Positions 1-8,044 of a stretch of 64,000 nt of DNA are shown here, piece by piece. The stretch lies in NCBI GenBank assembly GCA_964418595.1, contig CAYQMF010000011.1:22790-86789 (forward strand), read 5' to 3'. Source of the stretch: CAYQMF01 sp964418595. Its GTDB lineage: Bacteria; Planctomycetota; UBA1135; UBA2386. Below the pieces are notes generated by a model, which searched no databases, was not told where the DNA came from, and saw nothing but the letters and a program-made list of their open reading frames with translations. Both the position numbers and the translations under genes were made by a program. Each line of letters begins with the position of its first letter. Positions within the stretch are counted from its first letter, which is position 1.

Positions 1-276
1 GTCGGCGCGAGCGCCACGGCCTGGAACGCCATCCCGCTCCCCGCCGACCTCGGATTCGCAGGCGCCAACGGCTGCTCGCTCCGCGTCGCCCCCGACGTCA
101 CGGTCGCGCTCACGGTCGCTGCGAACGGTTCCGTGTCGTTGCCGCTGCCGGTGCCCAACCTCAACTACCTCGTCGGGCGCTCGCTCTACCAGCAGGCCTT
201 CGTCGCCGACCTCGGCGCGCCCAACCCGCTGCACCTGGCGGGCACGGCTGGCGGCGAGTCGGTGTTCGGCCGCTGA
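1..276 (+). CDS. C-terminal end of a secreted protein (5' partial)
   Basis: The frame is open from base 1 to the TGA at 274-276 and gives 91 residues of a protein that begins outside the window. The visible part is beta-rich: PLPADLGFAG, then NGCSLRV, a run of short hydrophobic strands, and a region reading GRSLYQQAF followed by VADLGAPNPLHLAG. The same layout closes the sulfatase at 1654-3366 and, more loosely, the subtilase at 8045-9793 and the M64 peptidase at 57149-59011. This looks like the recurrent C-terminal module of exported planctomycete proteins. The catalytic or binding part is missing, so no function is assigned. Confidence 0.7.
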   Translation, partial: VGASATAWNAIPLPADLGFAGANGCSLRVAPDVTVALTVAANGSVSLPLPVPNLNYLVGRSLYQQAFVADLGAPNPLHLAGTAGGESVFGR

Positions 277-391
277 CGTGAGGTCGGCGCCGTGTCGACG
301 ATGCTCGTCTCGCCGGAATAGGAACTCGCCCTCGACCTCGCGCGGATCCCGCCCGAGGCGAGGTAACGCTACGGCACCTGACCCACTCCAC

Positions 392-1357
392 ATGCCCCAC
401 CGCACCCGACCCCTCGACTTCCGCCGCCGGCACCTGCCGTGGCTCGACGCGCTCCGCTACGCCGTGGAGGACCACGTGCGCGCGCTCGACGTCGACCCGG
501 CGGCACGCTTCCGCCTCCGCCAGCAGTTGTTCCACTGGATGCTGCACGGCTACGTGGTGCTTCCGGGCGCAGTCGAGCCGGCGCTCGTCGACGCGCTCCT
601 CGCCGACCTCGACGAGGTGATGGCCGACCATCGCGCCCACACCTCGCTGGTGCTCAGCGACAAGTACGACCACCGGCCGATCCGCGAGACCGACCCGCAG
701 CACTTCTTCGGGCAACGCATGCGCTTCGTCGACTTCCACCATGCCTCCGTCGCCGGCAAGCGGGTGTCCCTGCACCCGAACATCCTCGCGTTCGTGCGCC
801 ACATCCTCGGCGCCGAGATCGTCATGATGCAGTCGCTGACGTTCCTGGAGGGCAGCCAGCAGCTCATCCATCAGGACCACGCGTACGTGATCGTCGAGAA
901 CCCCACGCACCTGTGCGCGTCGTGGGTCGCGCTCGAGGACATCGACCCGCGCTCCGGGCCGCTGCGCTACATCCCCGGGTCGCACGCCTTGCCGCTGTTC
1001 GACTGGGGCAACGGCCTGCACCGGCGCGCCGGTTCGACCGGCACCGACCAGGAGTTCGCGGCCCACATCGAGCGGCACGCTCGCGACGCCGGTCTCGACG
1101 CGCTGACCTTCTGCCCGAAGAAGGGCGACGTGTTCGTGTGGCACGCCGCCCTCGCGCACGGTGGCTCACCCGTGCTGGATGCGTCGCTCACCCGCAAGGC
1201 ACACGTCACCCACTACTCGATCCCCAAGTCCTTCCGCCGCCACTACCGCGACCCCTCGCGCAAGCCCGTCGTCGAGCGCATGCACGGTGCGCTCGTGTAT
1301 CACGACCCCACCGACCCGGCGAACGAGAACCGGCTGCGCCGCGGCGCGCAAGCCTGA
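392..1357 (+). CDS. Phytanoyl-CoA dioxygenase (PhyH) family protein
   Basis: Predicted non-haem Fe(II)/2-oxoglutarate oxygenase of 321 aa. The facial triad is visible: H160-x-D162 in IHQDHAYV and a distal His near 256 in WHAALAHGGSP, followed by an Arg in LTRKAHVTHYS suited to holding 2-oxoglutarate. Length and motif spacing fit the PhyH family, which hydroxylates diverse small substrates, so the true substrate is unknown. I start at the ATG at 392; an upstream ATG in the same frame would add 38 low-complexity Arg/Ser residues unlike the family. It stands alone between a secreted protein and a sulfatase, and no pathway partner is next to it. Confidence 0.85.
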   Translation: MPHRTRPLDFRRRHLPWLDALRYAVEDHVRALDVDPAARFRLRQQLFHWMLHGYVVLPGAVEPALVDALLADLDEVMADHRAHTSLVLSDKYDHRPIRETDPQHFFGQRMRFVDFHHASVAGKRVSLHPNILAFVRHILGAEIVMMQSLTFLEGSQQLIHQDHAYVIVENPTHLCASWVALEDIDPRSGPLRYIPGSHALPLFDWGNGLHRRAGSTGTDQEFAAHIERHARDAGLDALTFCPKKGDVFVWHAALAHGGSPVLDASLTRKAHVTHYSIPKSFRRHYRDPSRKPVVERMHGALVYHDPTDPANENRLRRGAQA

Positions 1358-1653
1358 GCCACGGCGCAGCCCATTCGCGTACCCGTATTGATGGGAGGCG
1401 AGGGATCCGTGCGTCCGTCGCGCGGCCGGCGGCCGATCGTCGGCGCGCCGCCATGGCGACGGCAGCCTTCCGACGGCGCGCAGGTTGGCCGGTGCGGGCA
1501 GCCTGCTCGCACCATCCGCGAGGCCATTGACGAGCAGGGTATCGGTGTGCACAGTCCCCGCGCCTCTCTCGTTCGGTGACTCTCCGTCTGCCCCGACGCG
1601 TGCCGGCCCGGATCTGCGAACGACAGATCCATGTGCACGCAGGAGTGTTTGCC

Positions 1654-3366
1654 TTGTCCCATGTCCGCGTCTCGCTGGCGGTCACGCTCGCCGGTGTGTG
1701 CTTCGTAGCGCAGCCTGCAACGCAGTCTCCGCACAACCTGCTCGTCCTCGTCGCCGATGACCTCGGCCCGGAGATGCTCGGTTGCTACGGCGGCCCGGCG
1801 CCCGCGACGACGCCGGTGCTCGACGGGCTGGCCGCATCGGGGATGCGCTTCACGCGCGCGTACGCCACGCCCCTGTGCTCGCCGACGCGCGCCGCGCTCA
1901 TGACCGGGCGGTACGGCTTCCGCACCGGCGTCACCTACTCGCTCTACCCGCGACAGACGGGCCTGCCGCTCGCGGAGCAGACGCTGCCGGAGGCGCTGAC
2001 CATCACCGGCACACCGGCGGCGCTCATCGGCAAGTGGCACCTCGGCGACGAGTTCGGCGACGCGACGCCGAATCGCGCCGGCTGGCCGCACTTCGCGGGG
2101 ACGATGTACGGCGGCCTCCCGGACTACTTCGCGTGGACGCGCGTCGAGAACGGCAGCGCAACCACGACGACGAACTACGCGACGAGCCAGCAGGTCGACG
2201 ACGCGCTCGCGTGGATCGGCGCGCAGACGCGGCCTTGGGCCGCGGTGGTTGCCTTCTCGGCTCCGCATCCTCCCTACCACGCCCCGCCGGCGCATCTGCA
2301 CACGGAGAACCTGACGGGCCTCGATCCGCGCCAACAGCCGCGCCCCTTCTATCGCGCCACGGTGCAGGCCCTCGATGCCGAGATCGGCCGCCTCCTCGCG
2401 GGCCTTGGCACGGCGCGCGCCAGCACCGTCGTCGTGTTCCTCAGCGACAACGGCACGCCCAGCGAGGTGGCGCAGCCGTGGCTCGGCGCGTTCCGCCACA
2501 AGGCGTCCTTGTACGAAGGCGGCGTGCGCGTGCCGCTGATCGTCGACGGTCCGCTCGTCACCGCCGCCAACCGCGTGAGCGACGCACTCACCAGCGTGGC
2601 CGATCTCTTCGCCACGGCACTCGACGTGCGCGGCGCCGGCCCGGGCGAAGTGGCTCCGCCCGGCGCTCCGGCGGACGGCCAGAGCCTGCTTCCGGTGCTC
2701 CGCGGACAGCGAGCCGCGATCCGTCCTTCGACCTACTCGGAGATCACGCGCGCCGGCCTCGGCGACGGATGGGCCATCGTCAACGGCGTGCACAAGTTCA
2801 TCCGGTTCACCGGCGGCGGCGCTACGCCGCACGACGAGATGTACGACCTCGCCGCCGATCCGACGGAACAGAACGATCTCCTGGCCCAACCGACGACCCC
2901 GGCAACCGAAGCGCTGGCCGAGCAGTTCGCGGCGGAGATCTTCGCGCTACGTGGACTCGGGTCGGTGGTCCGCTACGGCACCGGTTGTGGTGGCGCCCTC
3001 GGTGTGCCACGCCTGTCGTGCTGGGGCGTCCCCGCGCTCGGGACCTCGCTGTACTACCGCACCGATCCGCTGGGCGTCGGCCTCGCGTACTCGGTCACCG
3101 TGCTCGGCGGATCTCGCACCAGCTTCGGCGGCGTGCCCCTGCCCGTCGACCTGACCTGGCTCGGCATGCCCGGCTGCGCCCTGCACACGAGCCTCGACGT
3201 CGTCGCCCAGATCGCCACCGTCGGCACGCCGGGTCGCCTGCCGATCGCCAACGACCGCTCGCTCGTGCGCACGCGCTTGCACCTGCAGAGCTTCGTCACC
3301 GACCCTGGTGCGAACGCGCGCGGCCTCGCTGTCTCGTACCCGTTGACCTTGCTGATCGGCGAGTGA
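1654..3366 (+). CDS. Secreted sulfatase with planctomycete C-terminal domain
   Basis: Arylsulfatase-type hydrolase of about 570 aa. The sulfatase signature CSPTRAALMTG begins at C75, the Cys expected to become formylglycine; D35-D36 (VADDLG), the IGKWHLGD Lys/His and the LSDNGTP Asp/Asn complete the metal and sulfate site. The start is chosen as TTG at 1654 because AGGAG lies 8 nt upstream and the product then begins with a clean signal peptide (SHVRVSLAVTLAGVCF). The upstream ATG at 1576 would put 26 residues before it. After about residue 460 follows a beta-rich tail (GVPLPVDLTWLGMPGC ... DPGANARGL) shared with other exported proteins here. The substrate is probably a sulfated glycan or ester; sequence does not say which. 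The only formylglycine-generating-type domain in the window is fused to a kinase at 42770. Confidence 0.88.
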   Translation: MSHVRVSLAVTLAGVCFVAQPATQSPHNLLVLVADDLGPEMLGCYGGPAPATTPVLDGLAASGMRFTRAYATPLCSPTRAALMTGRYGFRTGVTYSLYPRQTGLPLAEQTLPEALTITGTPAALIGKWHLGDEFGDATPNRAGWPHFAGTMYGGLPDYFAWTRVENGSATTTTNYATSQQVDDALAWIGAQTRPWAAVVAFSAPHPPYHAPPAHLHTENLTGLDPRQQPRPFYRATVQALDAEIGRLLAGLGTARASTVVVFLSDNGTPSEVAQPWLGAFRHKASLYEGGVRVPLIVDGPLVTAANRVSDALTSVADLFATALDVRGAGPGEVAPPGAPADGQSLLPVLRGQRAAIRPSTYSEITRAGLGDGWAIVNGVHKFIRFTGGGATPHDEMYDLAADPTEQNDLLAQPTTPATEALAEQFAAEIFALRGLGSVVRYGTGCGGALGVPRLSCWGVPALGTSLYYRTDPLGVGLAYSVTVLGGSRTSFGGVPLPVDLTWLGMPGCALHTSLDVVAQIATVGTPGRLPIANDRSLVRTRLHLQSFVTDPGANARGLAVSYPLTLLIGE

Positions 3367-3379
3367 GGGCGATGCCCGG

Positions 3380-3800
3380 CGCGCTGGCGACGCGCTCCGC
3401 GTCGTCGATCAGGATGGTCGTCACCACGAGCACCGCCACGGCACCGACCACGAGACCAGGGCCAGGGTCACCACTGGCTCGAGGAGACCCAGCGCGCAAT
3501 TCACGGCGGCCCTCACCGCGCGGTCGTGCGTGTCGCCCAGCGGCTCGAAGGTCGCCGGCAGTCGGCCGGCGGCTTCGCCGACGTTGACCATGCTCAGCGC
3601 CACGGCAGGGAGCAGCTGCACGTCGTCCAGGGCTTCCGTCAGCCGCGCCCCGCACAGGATCCGGCCCTTGATGGCGTCGACATCGCGCTGGAACCCCGGC
3701 GATCCGACCGCCGGGCAGGTCCAGCGCGTGGGTCGTTTGGAGTCCGGCGTGGAGCAGCGCGCCTGAGGTGCCGACAGAACCGGGCGATCGACAGCGCAAG
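3380..3800 (-). pseudogene. Decayed fragment of a type II secretion/type IV pilus inner-membrane F protein (GspF/PilC)
   Basis: Read on the minus strand, consecutive pieces of the GspF C-terminal half occur in order but in different frames: IARFCRHL, then ALLHAGLQTTHALDL, then DAIKGRILCGARLTEALDD with MVNVGEAAGRL and LLEPVVTLAL, then GLVVGAVAVLVVTTILIDD. Together they match the family pattern of R-x-L-x-x-LLxxG, EAL, GE-x-x-G-x-L, LLEP and the last membrane helix. At least three frame changes are needed; restoring one base near 3455-3460 rejoins LLEPVVTLAL to GLVVG. The N-terminal half is absent and no other secretion gene is adjacent. This is the only gene-like content of the 530-base gap between the sulfatase and the histidine kinase. 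Confidence 0.7.
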
Positions 3801-3898
3801 ACGTGCTCGCCGTCGCGCGCCCCGACTGATGCAGGATGCCCCACTTTGAGATCACCGACCCCTAAGGTCGATCCCGTAGTCCGACCGAAGGGGATGCG

Positions 3899-5158
3899 AT
3901 GACGCCACGCGACCTCGAGGAACTCGTCGCCCAGCGAACGCAGACGTTGCGTGCCGCTCTCGAGGCGGCGACGGCAGCGGCGCAGTCGAGGATGCAGTTC
4001 CTGGCCAACATGAGCCACGAGATCCGGACGCCGCTCAACGCGATCCTCGGCTTCACGGAGCTGCTCCGCGGCAACGGGGTGCCCGAGGACGTGCGCGCCG
4101 ACTACCTCGAGATCATCCACCGCAACGGCGATCACCTCCTGTCGTTGATCAACGGCGTGCTCGATCTGTCCAAGATCGAGGCCGGCCAGCTCCTGATCGA
4201 CTGCCGACCCGTCGAGCTGCCCGCGTTGCTGAGCGAGATCGCGTCGTTCATGCGGTCGACGGCGCGGGAGAAGGGGCTGGTCCTCACGCTCTGCTACGAC
4301 GGCCCGTGCCCGCAGCGGATCCTCGCCGACCCGACGCGCCTGCGGCAGATCCTGCTCAATCTCGTGGGCAACGCGATCAAGTTCACGCCGCACGGCGAGG
4401 TACGGATCAAGACGAAGCTCGTCGCCGACCCCGATGGCACGTCGCGCATCCGCATCGGGGTCGCGGATTGCGGCATCGGCATGACCGCCGCGCAACTCGC
4501 GCGCCTGTTCCAGCCCTTCGTGCAGGCGGACAACTCGACCTCGCGACGCTTCGGCGGGACCGGGCTCGGCCTGTCGATCTCGCGCCGACTCGCCCTACTG
4601 ATGGGTGGGGACATCACCGTCACGAGCGAGGTCGGCGCCGGGAGTTGCTTCACGCTCGATCTGCCGACGGGTGCGCCGGACGGAACCACTCTCCTGCACG
4701 CGGTGACGGAGCCTCTCCTCGAGCAGCCGGCGCCGCAGCCTGCCCGGCGGCGCACCCTGGCGGGCCGCGTACTCCTCGCGGAGGACGGCGCGCACAACCA
4801 GCGGTTGCTGTCGACGATCCTGCGTCAGGCCGGCGCCGAGGTGACCCTCGCCGGCAATGGCGACGAGGCGGTGACCGCCGTCCTGTCCGCGCGCGACGCG
4901 GGCGAGCCCTTCGACCTCGTCCTCATGGACATGCAGATGCCGGTGAAGGACGGCTACGCCGCGACGCGCGAGTTGCGCGCAGCCGGCTGGCTCGGCCCGA
5001 TCGTGGCGCTCACCGCGCACGCGATGGAAGGCGACCGCGAGCGCTGCCTGGCGGAAGGCTGCGACGGTCACGAGACCAAGCCGGTACGTGCCGAACGCCT
5101 GGTGACGACGTGCGGCGTGTTCCTGGCGCCGCTGGCCGAGGCTCGCCCCACTGCATAG
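3899..5158 (+). CDS. Hybrid histidine kinase with receiver domain
   Basis: Cytoplasmic two-component signalling protein of 419 aa with no membrane segment or sensor domain. Order: short coiled N-terminus; HisKA dimerisation domain with phospho-accepting H40 in MSHEIRTPLNAI; HATPase with N box NLVGNAIKF, G1 box DCGIGM and G2 box FGGTGLGLSI; linker; receiver domain from about residue 295 with phospho-acceptor D344 in VLMDMQMP and the conserved Lys of HETKPV. The start is supported by GAAGGGG five bases before ATG. The input must come from a partner or another domain, since none is encoded here. Neighbouring genes give no output regulator. Confidence 0.9.
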   Translation: MTPRDLEELVAQRTQTLRAALEAATAAAQSRMQFLANMSHEIRTPLNAILGFTELLRGNGVPEDVRADYLEIIHRNGDHLLSLINGVLDLSKIEAGQLLIDCRPVELPALLSEIASFMRSTAREKGLVLTLCYDGPCPQRILADPTRLRQILLNLVGNAIKFTPHGEVRIKTKLVADPDGTSRIRIGVADCGIGMTAAQLARLFQPFVQADNSTSRRFGGTGLGLSISRRLALLMGGDITVTSEVGAGSCFTLDLPTGAPDGTTLLHAVTEPLLEQPAPQPARRRTLAGRVLLAEDGAHNQRLLSTILRQAGAEVTLAGNGDEAVTAVLSARDAGEPFDLVLMDMQMPVKDGYAATRELRAAGWLGPIVALTAHAMEGDRERCLAEGCDGHETKPVRAERLVTTCGVFLAPLAEARPTA

Positions 5159-5203
5159 CCGAGGATGGCGGGAGCGTCGGCGCGTGCGCTACTGTCCGCC
5201 GCC

Positions 5204-6370
5204 GTGATTCTCCGGCAGTTCCCGCCCATGGGGGTCTATGAGACCCTGTTCCGCTTCGCCGCCGCCACGCACAAGTACATGGGCGACCCCGGCACCCACC
5301 CCTGGGCGCAAGGCTTTCCGCTCACGACCCAGGTGCCGGGCGGACCACCCCTCCCGGAGCGGATCGCGATCGGCGCCGCCGACCGCATGTACCCCAAGGC
5401 CGACGGTCAGCCGGTCCTGCGCGAGGCGGTCGCCGCCTACTACCGCGAGTTCTACGGGGCGCGCATCACCGCCGATCACGTGGCGGTGTTCGCGGGCGGC
5501 CGCCCCGCGATCTTCGCGATCCTCGCCTTCCTGCAGGACGACGTGACGGTGGCGATCGAGGAGACCGAGTACACGCCGTACTACGACGTGCTCGAGGTGC
5601 TCGCCCGCCGGCACACGTTGATCGCAAGCAACTCCGGCAACCGCTTCCGCCCGACGCTCGCCGACCATCCGCGCGGCGCCCGCACGCTGCTCGTGAAGAG
5701 CAACCCGTGCAACCCGACCGGGGTGACGACTTCGGGCGACGACCTGCGCGCATTGGTCGAGGCCTACAGCAAGCCCGGACGCGGCGCGCTCCTCGACGAG
5801 GCGTACGAGTTCTTCGCCGATCCCGAGCCGGTCAGCGCGCTGCGCTACGTGCGCGACATCGACGCCACCGACCTGTTCATCGTCGGCGCCGCGACCAAGG
5901 GGCTGCAGGTGCCGGGCATGCGCGTCGGCTGGGTGATCGCCGCGCGCGACCATATCGAGATCTTCCGCAACTACTCGTCGTTCGCGATGGGCGGCGTGTC
6001 GCGGGCGTCGCAGCTCTACGTCACCGAGTTGCTGCAACGCGACCGCGTGCGCCAGGCGCGCACGGCGATCGCGCGCTTCTACTCGGGCCAGCGCGCGCGC
6101 TACGGCGAGGCGCTGCGCGGCCTGGGCCTCGAGCTGTTCACCGGCGACGGCGGCTTCTACCACTGGGCGAAGCTGCCCGGCGGCCTCACCGGCGATGCCT
6201 TCAACGACCGGCTCTTCGCGCACGACGCCGGCATCCTGCCGGGCCGACTCTGCGACATGGCCCGGCGCGGCAACCAAGGTCCGCTCGCCGACATGTTCCG
6301 CTTCTCGTTCGGGCCGCTCGGGGCCGACTCGTTCGAGTCCGACGTCGCCATCCTCCAACGCTGCGTCTAG
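5204..6370 (+). CDS. Class I/II PLP-dependent aminotransferase
   Basis: Fold-type I aminotransferase of about 388 aa. The Schiff-base Lys is about K232 in GAATKGLQVPGMRVGW, and the preceding LLDEAYEFF carries the Asp that contacts the pyridine nitrogen; NPCNPTGV is the family's Asn motif. The start is taken as GTG 5204, which gives ILRQFPPMGVYET; it lies 8 nt after a TACTGT hexamer. Alternatives are ATG 5165 (upstream of that hexamer) and ATG 5228. The amino donor and acceptor cannot be deduced. It precedes the FHA/cyclase gene by 16 nt, so the two may be co-transcribed without an evident functional link. Confidence 0.88.
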   Translation: MILRQFPPMGVYETLFRFAAATHKYMGDPGTHPWAQGFPLTTQVPGGPPLPERIAIGAADRMYPKADGQPVLREAVAAYYREFYGARITADHVAVFAGGRPAIFAILAFLQDDVTVAIEETEYTPYYDVLEVLARRHTLIASNSGNRFRPTLADHPRGARTLLVKSNPCNPTGVTTSGDDLRALVEAYSKPGRGALLDEAYEFFADPEPVSALRYVRDIDATDLFIVGAATKGLQVPGMRVGWVIAARDHIEIFRNYSSFAMGGVSRASQLYVTELLQRDRVRQARTAIARFYSGQRARYGEALRGLGLELFTGDGGFYHWAKLPGGLTGDAFNDRLFAHDAGILPGRLCDMARRGNQGPLADMFRFSFGPLGADSFESDVAILQRCV

Positions 6371-6386
6371 GTCCGCGCCCACGTTC

Positions 6387-8018
6387 ATGGCCGCCACGCC
6401 CACCGCGAAGTGTCATCTCGTCTGGACGCAGGCCGACCAGGTGCGAGAACTCGTGGTCGATCGCGAGTGCATGGTGCTCGGCCGGTCGCGCCAGTGTGAC
6501 CTCGTCATCGCCGACGAAAGCCTGTCGCGGCGGCACGCCGAGTTCGCACGCACCGCGCAGGGCTTCGTGGTGCGCGACCTCGGCAGCCTCAACGGCATCG
6601 AGCTCAACGGCCAGCGCGTCCCCGACGCCACGCTCGCCGACGGCGACCGGCTCCGCATCGGCGATCTCGAGTTCCGCGTCGTGATCGACGCGCCGGCGCT
6701 CGGTGTGCCCGTGGTGTTCGACGAGGCGCCGCTCGCGGTCGACAGCCGCACCCTCCATGACGCGACGACCGGCGCGGGTGGACCCCGCACGATGGAGGTC
6801 GGTCCCGGCCTGTCGTTCTCGATCGCGCCCGCCGACCGCCCCCTGCACGAAGCGAGCAACCTGGTCCGCCCCCTGCGCGAGGCCGCCGAGGCGCTGCTCG
6901 CCGGCCGCGACCTCGACGACCTGCTGCGCCGCTTCCTGCGCATCGTCACGCGCGATCTGCTCGCCGAGCGTGGTCTGGTCGGCCTGCTCGACGCCGCGAG
7001 CGGTCGCATCGAACCGCGCGCCGCCTGGGCCGCGGGCCGGTGGTCGCGCGAACCGATCACGATCAGCCGTGCGATCACGCGCCACGCAATCGACACGCAG
7101 CGCGCCATCCTCGTGCAGGACACCCGCGCCGACGCGCGCTTCGCACACTCCGAGAGCGTGCACGCCATGCGCATCAGGTCGGCGATGTGCGCACCCCTGC
7201 TGCGCGACGGCCGCGTGATCGGCGTGCTGTACGTGGACACGGTCGGCGAGGCGAAGCCGTTCGCGGTCGACAGCCTGCAGGCGCTCACCGTGCTGGCCGC
7301 GCTCGCCGCGGTCGCCATCGAGGAGACCCGGCTGAAGGCCTCGGTCGCGCACGAGCAGCAACTGCGCAGCCGCCTGGAGCGGTACAGCTCCGCGGCGGTC
7401 GTCCAGGACATCCTCCGCGCCGGAGCGTTGGCCGATGCCGGCATGCACTGCGAGGAGTGCGAGATCACCACCGTGTTCGCCGACTTCGCCGGCTTCACCG
7501 CGTTCTCCGACGCACGCGCGCCGACCGAAGTGAGCCTCGCCCTCAACCACGCCTTCGAGGCGTTGTGCGAGGCGGTGTTCGACGAGGCCGGCACGCTCGA
7601 CAAGTTCACGGGTGACGGGATGATGGTCTTCTTCGGCGCGCCGACGGCGCAGCCCGACCACGCGCTGCGCGCCGTGCGCGCGGCGCTGAAGATGCAGGCG
7701 ACGATGGCGGAACTGGTGCGCGGCGGCCTGCCGCTGGCGCTGCGCATCGGCATCAACTCCGGCAAGGCGATCGTCGGCGACGTCGGCACGCTGCGCCGGC
7801 GCGACTACACGGCGATCGGGGCCAGCGTGAACCTCGCCGCTCGGCTCGAGCACGGCGTCGCCGAGCCGGGCCAGATCGTCATCGGTCCGCGCACGTACGA
7901 GCTGGTCGGCCGGGCCTTCGCCTGCACGCCGCTCGAGCCACGGCCGCTCAAGGGCATCGCGCACGCCGTCCAGCCGTGGGCGGTCGAGGGACCGCTACCG
8001 GCCCCTCCGGCGCCGTAG
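6387..8018 (+). CDS. FHA-GAF-adenylate cyclase (class III)
   Basis: Soluble signalling enzyme of 543 aa. N-terminal forkhead-associated domain (about 10-95; GRSRQCDLVI, SRRHAEF, LGSLNGIELNG) should bind phosphothreonine. A GAF domain follows (about 170-325). The C-terminal class III cyclase domain (about 350-525) has metal Asps D366 (FADFAGFT) and D410 (FTGDGMM), base-selecting K406 and T475 (DYTAIG), and the transition-state Asn/Arg of NLAARLE. The Lys/Thr pair suggests adenylate cyclase of the IIIb type, so cAMP is the expected product. The FHA domain suggests control by one of the Ser/Thr kinases; two are encoded in this window, but that link is inferred. Confidence 0.9.
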   Translation: MAATPTAKCHLVWTQADQVRELVVDRECMVLGRSRQCDLVIADESLSRRHAEFARTAQGFVVRDLGSLNGIELNGQRVPDATLADGDRLRIGDLEFRVVIDAPALGVPVVFDEAPLAVDSRTLHDATTGAGGPRTMEVGPGLSFSIAPADRPLHEASNLVRPLREAAEALLAGRDLDDLLRRFLRIVTRDLLAERGLVGLLDAASGRIEPRAAWAAGRWSREPITISRAITRHAIDTQRAILVQDTRADARFAHSESVHAMRIRSAMCAPLLRDGRVIGVLYVDTVGEAKPFAVDSLQALTVLAALAAVAIEETRLKASVAHEQQLRSRLERYSSAAVVQDILRAGALADAGMHCEECEITTVFADFAGFTAFSDARAPTEVSLALNHAFEALCEAVFDEAGTLDKFTGDGMMVFFGAPTAQPDHALRAVRAALKMQATMAELVRGGLPLALRIGINSGKAIVGDVGTLRRRDYTAIGASVNLAARLEHGVAEPGQIVIGPRTYELVGRAFACTPLEPRPLKGIAHAVQPWAVEGPLPAPPAP

Positions 8019-8044
8019 CCGACGCCGGCGGCTACATTGCCGGG

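Noticed and set aside
1358..1653. Possible small gene in the gap before the sulfatase
   Set aside because: Frames here are short, rich in Arg/Pro and lack a ribosome site; only the AGGAG for the sulfatase TTG start is convincing.
3296..4495. A 399-codon minus-strand frame across the gap and the histidine kinase
   Set aside because: Only its end holds GspF-like pieces; the rest is antisense to HisKA and HATPase motifs. It is reported only as part of the pseudogene.
5165..5203. Extension of the aminotransferase to ATG 5165
   Set aside because: It adds 13 unconserved residues, lacks a spaced Shine-Dalgarno sequence and would begin upstream of the likely -10 box.
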